Assembly (NCBI GenBank): GCA_027064485.1
Contig: JAMOPR010000220.1
Span: forward strand, 1-9,333
Direction of reading: 5' to 3'
Length of the DNA: 9,333 bases
Source of the DNA: Desulfurobacteriaceae bacterium
GTDB lineage: Bacteria; Aquificota; Aquificia; Desulfurobacteriales; Desulfurobacteriaceae
Shown here: positions 7,465 to 9,333 of the stretch, in pieces
How positions within the stretch are numbered: the first letter of the stretch is position 1
How the letters are laid out: each line of letters opens with the position of its first letter
Notes under the pieces: model-generated
Seen by the model: only the letters and a program-made list of their open reading frames with translations
Database searches by the model: none
What the model was told of the DNA's origin: nothing
Made by a program: the position numbers and the translations under genes

Positions 7465-7945
7465 TTTCTTTCCTCTTAAACTCTTCTAAAACGGCAATAG
7501 CTTTTTGAGGGGTTAGGTTCGTGAATCTGGTTTCATTTACTGTCATTGCAGGTGCGCCGTTGCAGAGTCCCATACATTCAGCTTCTTCGATTGTGAATAG
7601 TCCGTCTTTTGTTGTTTCTCCGGGTTTAACGCCAAAGTGGTCACAAATGGCTTGTAGAATGGATTCTCCACCGTTGAGCATGCATGAAAGGTTGGTGCAG
7701 ACCCTTACGACGTATTTTCCCTTCTTTTTCGTGTGGAACATAGCGTAGAAACGTGCTATTTCTTCCACTTCTACCGGTTTGACGCCGAGGATTTTTGCTA
7801 TTACTTCCATATGTTCAGGCAGAATTTCAGGAAAGTGTTTTTCTACAATCCACAGTGCAGGCATGATTAAGGAACGGGCGGAGGGATAGGGGGAATTTCT
7901 TTTCAGCTTTTCTATTTCTTTAACTAACCAGTTTAGGTTGTCCAT
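7436..7945 (-). CDS. nuoE: NADH dehydrogenase 24 kDa-type [2Fe-2S] subunit, NuoE-like
   Basis: A 169-residue thioredoxin-fold subunit that pairs with NuoF and carries a [2Fe-2S] cluster. An N-terminal helical part (1-65, including ALWIVEKHF and the ARFYAMF segment) precedes the thioredoxin-like domain. The cluster ligands are Cys83 and Cys88 (VCTNLSC, C-x4-C) and Cys124 and Cys128 (CMGLC, C-x3-C), the complete family signature followed by GAPAMTVNE. Length is normal for the family. The ATG has AAGGTG about 5 nt upstream. It is the first gene of the nuoE-nuoF-nuoG-CNMP unit, with an extended -10 promoter about 40 bp upstream and a ferredoxin gene divergent on the other side. Confidence 0.95.
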   Translation of the reverse strand: MDNLNWLVKEIEKLKRNSPYPSARSLIMPALWIVEKHFPEILPEHMEVIAKILGVKPVEVEEIARFYAMFHTKKKGKYVVRVCTNLSCMLNGGESILQAICDHFGVKPGETTKDGLFTIEEAECMGLCNGAPAMTVNETRFTNLTPQKAIAVLEEFKRKENGKDNPQER

Positions 7946-7982
7946 CTGAGCACCTTCAAAATATTCTCAATTTTGTATAGAA

Positions 7983-7991
7983 ATTATAGCA
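7983..7991 (-). promoter_or_regulatory. Extended -10 promoter for the nuoEFG operon
   Basis: The minus strand reads TGCTATAAT, a perfect TGnTATAAT extended -10. A start near 7976 would give a leader of about 30 nt carrying AAGGTG before the nuoE ATG at 7945. No clear -35 is seen at 16-18 bp (only AT-rich AAATTT). This is the only good promoter candidate for the operon. Confidence 0.6.
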
Positions 7992-8019
7992 GAAGGGAGA
8001 TATGAAAATTTAAAAATTC

Positions 8020-8048
8020 TTGACATAATTTAGTTATTTGTCTAATTT
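8020..8048 (+). promoter_or_regulatory. Promoter for the dicluster ferredoxin gene
   Basis: A perfect TTGACA at 8020-8025 is followed by a 17-bp spacer and TAATTT at 8043-8048 (3 of 6 to TATAAT). A start near 8055 would give a leader of about 24 nt that includes the GAGGGAG ribosome site and excludes the alternative ATG at 8064 as a well-led start. The spacer holds an imperfect dyad (GACATAA at 8022-8028 against TTATTTGTC at 8034-8042), which could be an operator. Confidence 0.5.
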
Positions 8049-8065
8049 TTTATTTAAAAATAGAT

Positions 8066-8072
8066 GAGGGAG
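8066..8072 (+). promoter_or_regulatory. Ribosome-binding site that sets the ferredoxin start
   Basis: GAGGGAG lies 6 nt before the ATG at 8079. The earlier in-frame ATG at 8064 has only AT-rich sequence (TTTAAAAATAG) before it and would place this ribosome site inside the coding region, so 8079 is the preferred start. Confidence 0.7.
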
Positions 8073-8078
8073 CTGAAG

Positions 8079-8444
8079 ATGAAGGATTTGCTTGGAAGAG
8101 AAGTTAAAGACCTGTCAAACGAGCTTTGGTGGGGCGTTCCAAGAAGCCAGATTGAGTGGTATCCTACCGTTGATTACAGCAAATGTGTCGGATGCGGAAT
8201 TTGTTTTATTACCTGTGCAGGAAAGAAAGTTTTTGACTGGGATGTGGAGAAGAATAGACCTGTTGTGGCAAGACCATACAACTGCATGGTGGGTTGCACT
8301 ACCTGTGCAACTCTTTGTCCTGTTGGTGCGATTTCGTTTCCCAGCAAAGACTTTATAAAGAAGTTGGTGAAAGAAAACAAACTCATTCAAAAAGCTAAAG
8401 AGATAATAGAGGAAGCGGTGAAGAAGCAAAAAGAGGGGGAGTAA
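8079..8444 (+). CDS. Dicluster 4Fe-4S ferredoxin-family protein
   Basis: A 121-residue cytoplasmic electron carrier or subunit with two [4Fe-4S] motifs. The first is Cys36-x2-Cys39-x2-Cys42-x3-Cys46 (CVGCGICFITC), followed by Ala rather than the usual Pro. The second has one extra residue, Cys69-x3-Cys73-x2-Cys76-x3-Cys80-Pro (CMVGCTTCATLCP, then VGAISFP). An N-terminal extension (1-30) with ELWWGVP precedes the clusters, and the C-terminus (about 90-121) is a charged Lys/Glu helix. The clusters are spaced by VFDWD and RPVVARPYN, wider than in small clostridial ferredoxins. I recognise the NCxVGCTTCAxxCP pattern as a recurrent ferredoxin family, with no assigned partner that I know. It is transcribed divergently from nuoEFG, so it may exchange electrons with that module; this is inference from position. 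Its stop codon lies in the loop of a GC-rich hairpin shared with the converging fumarase gene. Confidence 0.9.
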   Translation: MKDLLGREVKDLSNELWWGVPRSQIEWYPTVDYSKCVGCGICFITCAGKKVFDWDVEKNRPVVARPYNCMVGCTTCATLCPVGAISFPSKDFIKKLVKENKLIQKAKEIIEEAVKKQKEGE

Positions 8445-8452
8445 GTCCCCCT
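8434..8452 (-). terminator. GC-rich hairpin between convergent genes; intrinsic terminator for fumarase beta
   Basis: The stem pairs AGGGGGA (8434-8440) with TCCCCCT (8446-8452), 7 bp with a 5-base loop GTAAG. On the minus strand it is followed by TCTTTTTG, a U-rich tract suited to termination of the fumarase transcript. On the plus strand the following bases are TTAAACTTC, a poor tract, so termination of the ferredoxin transcript would be weaker. The ferredoxin stop (8442-8444) sits in the loop and the fumarase stop (8452-8454) touches the stem base. Confidence 0.7.
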
Positions 8453-9015
8453 TAAACTTCTATCAGTTGATATTTTTTTCTCCCCATTTCGTATAGGTCG
8501 TTTCCGTAAATATCGTTGATAACGAAAGCCGGAAAATCCTCCACCTCCAACCTTCTCACAGCTTCAGGTCCTAAATCCTCGTAAGCTATAACTTCTGCCT
8601 TTTTAACGCACCTTGCAAGATACGCAGCTGCACCTCCCACAGCTCCAAAATAAACGCCTTTATACTTCTTAATCGCTTCTTTTACCTCTTGATTCCTTGC
8701 TCCCTTACCTATCATACCTTTTAATCCGACCTCTAAAAGTTTCGGAGCGTAGGGGTCCATTCTGTAGCTTGTAGTAGGTCCTACAGAACCTATGGGTTTA
8801 CCCGGCTTGGCTGGTGCAGGACCAGCGTAGTAGATAATTTGTCCTTTAACATCAAACGGTAGAGGTTCTCCCCTTTCTAACGCTTCAACCATTCTTTTGT
8901 GAGCTGCGTCTCTTGCTGTGTAAATGACGCCGGAGATAAGAACGAAATCTCCTGCTTTCAGGTTTTCAATAACGCTGTCATCTAAAATGGGAGTTGTAAT
9001 CCTTATTGCAGACAC
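8452..9015 (-). CDS. fumB: Fumarate hydratase class I, beta subunit (two-subunit type)
   Basis: The 187-residue beta subunit of the oxygen-sensitive [4Fe-4S] fumarase, which interconverts fumarate and malate in the cytoplasm (oxidative or reductive TCA cycle). The chain begins SAIRITTPI and shows the family blocks SGVIYTARDAAHKRM (28-42), YYAGPAPAKPGKPIGSVGPT (62-81) with TSYRMD, MIGKGAR (101-107), GAVGGAAAYLA (124-134) and the C-terminal FPAFVINDIYGNDLY. The cluster-binding alpha subunit is not adjacent and must be encoded elsewhere. The start is a GTG at 9015 with AAGGAGGT four bases upstream; a longer reading from an ATG at 9054 would begin upstream of the promoter -10 and add 13 residues that do not look like the family. 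The related L-tartrate dehydratase beta subunit (TtdB) shares the fold, but TCA-cycle fumarase is more likely in this context. The symbol is for the beta subunit, not E. coli FumB. Confidence 0.93.
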   Translation of the reverse strand: MSAIRITTPILDDSVIENLKAGDFVLISGVIYTARDAAHKRMVEALERGEPLPFDVKGQIIYYAGPAPAKPGKPIGSVGPTTSYRMDPYAPKLLEVGLKGMIGKGARNQEVKEAIKKYKGVYFGAVGGAAAYLARCVKKAEVIAYEDLGPEAVRRLEVEDFPAFVINDIYGNDLYEMGRKKYQLIEV

Positions 9016-9019
9016 GCAA

Positions 9020-9027
9020 ACCTCCTT
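9020..9027 (-). promoter_or_regulatory. Strong ribosome-binding site that sets the fumarase beta GTG start
   Basis: The minus strand reads AAGGAGGT, a near-perfect anti-16S complement, four bases before the GTG at 9015. It outweighs the ATG at 9054, which lies upstream of the likely -10 and has no comparable site. Confidence 0.8.
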
Positions 9028-9044
9028 GAGTTCATTTTTAACAT

Positions 9045-9053
9045 AGTATAACA
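9045..9053 (-). promoter_or_regulatory. Extended -10 promoter for fumarase beta
   Basis: The minus strand reads TGTTATACT, an extended -10 of TGnTATAAT type with one mismatch. A start near 9038 gives a leader of about 23 nt containing the strong ribosome site. A TTGACT occurs at 9073-9078 on the same strand, but the 22-bp spacing is too long for a normal -35. Confidence 0.55.
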
Positions 9054-9102
9054 AAAGGGATAAATTTTCCTAAGTCAAAACCTTTAGCGGGGTTAGAATC
9101 GC

Positions 9103-9333
9103 ATGAGGAGAGAAGTTTTATTTTTTATTTTTATGTTCTTGGTGGGTTTTTGTTTTCTGGCAACCGGGACAAAGAGATGTAACGCTCAGAAGCAAACGTT
9201 TGTCCCTCAAAAGGTTAAAACGAATGAAGTTAAAGCTTTAAAGCCCAATTTACCGAAGGCTTTTCCTTCAAAATACCCTTCTCACGTTTCACTTGCTTAC
9301 TTACCTCTTAAAGAGAGAAAGAAGGAATTTATA
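9103..9333 (+). CDS. Exported protein, N-terminal part (partial); possibly glucosaminidase/Bax-like
   Basis: The frame is open from an ATG at 9103 to the right edge (77 codons), so the C-terminal part is missing. MRREV followed by the hydrophobic stretch LFFIFMFLVGFCFLA forms a signal peptide or membrane anchor, with a possible cleavage site after KRCNA. A Lys/Pro-rich linker follows (about 28-60) and the visible part ends in LAYLPLKERKKEFI. An RKxxFI segment after a linker recalls the start of the glucosaminidase (Bax-like, PF01832) domain of cell-wall hydrolases, but too little is visible to be firm. The cysteine contexts (VGFC, TKRC) do not fit a lipobox. The start is uncertain: the ATG has only a weak GGGG ten bases upstream, and a TAGAAT (9094-9099) lies directly before it. 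It is transcribed divergently from fumarase beta with about 90 bp between starts. Confidence 0.55.
   Translation, partial: MRREVLFFIFMFLVGFCFLATGTKRCNAQKQTFVPQKVKTNEVKALKPNLPKAFPSKYPSHVSLAYLPLKERKKEFI

Noticed and set aside
8064..8078. ATG at 8064 as ferredoxin start
   Set aside because: It lacks a ribosome site, and the GAGGGAG directly after it is ideally placed for the ATG at 8079.
8115..8429. Minus-strand open frame opposite the ferredoxin gene
   Set aside because: The plus strand encodes eight correctly spaced cluster cysteines here; the antisense reading has no recognisable features.
9016..9054. ATG at 9054 as fumarase beta start
   Set aside because: It would lie upstream of the likely -10 element and adds 13 residues unlike the family; AAGGAGGT points to the GTG at 9015.
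1..9333. CRISPR arrays, insertion sequences, tRNA/rRNA genes, phage or defence genes
   Set aside because: No regularly spaced repeats, terminal inverted repeats, transposase, clover-leaf sequence or defence-protein motifs were seen; nearly all sequence is accounted for by the listed genes.

Overview
The window reads as chromosome from an anaerobic, probably thermophilic chemolithoautotroph with low-to-moderate G+C. Protein composition (rich in Lys, Glu and Ile), a two-subunit class I fumarase, a bacterial SelA, a soluble NADH-dehydrogenase (NuoEFG) module and a dicluster ferredoxin together suggest Aquificota, perhaps a Desulfurobacteriaceae member. This placement is inference from gene content and protein style; no rRNA or other marker is present.

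Layout. Positions 1-7945 are almost solid minus-strand coding, transcribed from right to left: nuoE, nuoF, nuoG, a small cyclic-nucleotide-binding-fold protein, selA, a TonB-dependent outer-membrane receptor, and the start of an exported ABC-type substrate-binding-like protein that runs off the left edge. Genes overlap or lie no more than about 40 bp apart. An extended -10 promoter stands in front of nuoE and another in front of selA, so the block is probably at least two transcription units. On the right, a 133-bp AT-rich divergent region separates nuoE from a plus-strand dicluster ferredoxin gene. That gene converges on the fumarase beta-subunit gene, with a GC-rich hairpin spanning both stop codons. 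At the far right, a plus-strand exported protein begins, divergent from the fumarase gene, and is cut by the window end.

How the genes may work together. NuoE, NuoF and NuoG form an FMN/Fe-S diaphorase that exchanges electrons between NAD(P)H and a chain of Fe-S clusters. No membrane or quinone-binding Nuo subunit is present here, and the NuoF C-terminus looks more like hydrogenase- or formate-dehydrogenase-linked diaphorases. The small CNMP-fold protein is translationally coupled to nuoG but has no DNA-binding domain. The divergent ferredoxin is a plausible redox partner. selA supplies the selenocysteine pathway, yet no selenoprotein is visible in the window. Fumarase beta fits an (oxidative or reductive) TCA cycle. 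The receptor and substrate-binding-like protein form a separate outer-membrane/periplasm uptake or sensing unit with unknown ligand.

Three start codons were moved from the longest-ORF choice on ribosome-binding-site evidence: the CNMP protein to 4230, the ferredoxin to 8079 and fumarase beta to a GTG at 9015. I saw no mobile element, CRISPR array, tRNA, rRNA or defence system. Most of the window is ordinary metabolism; the least ordinary parts are the free-standing NuoEFG-CNMP unit and the receptor/substrate-binding pair.
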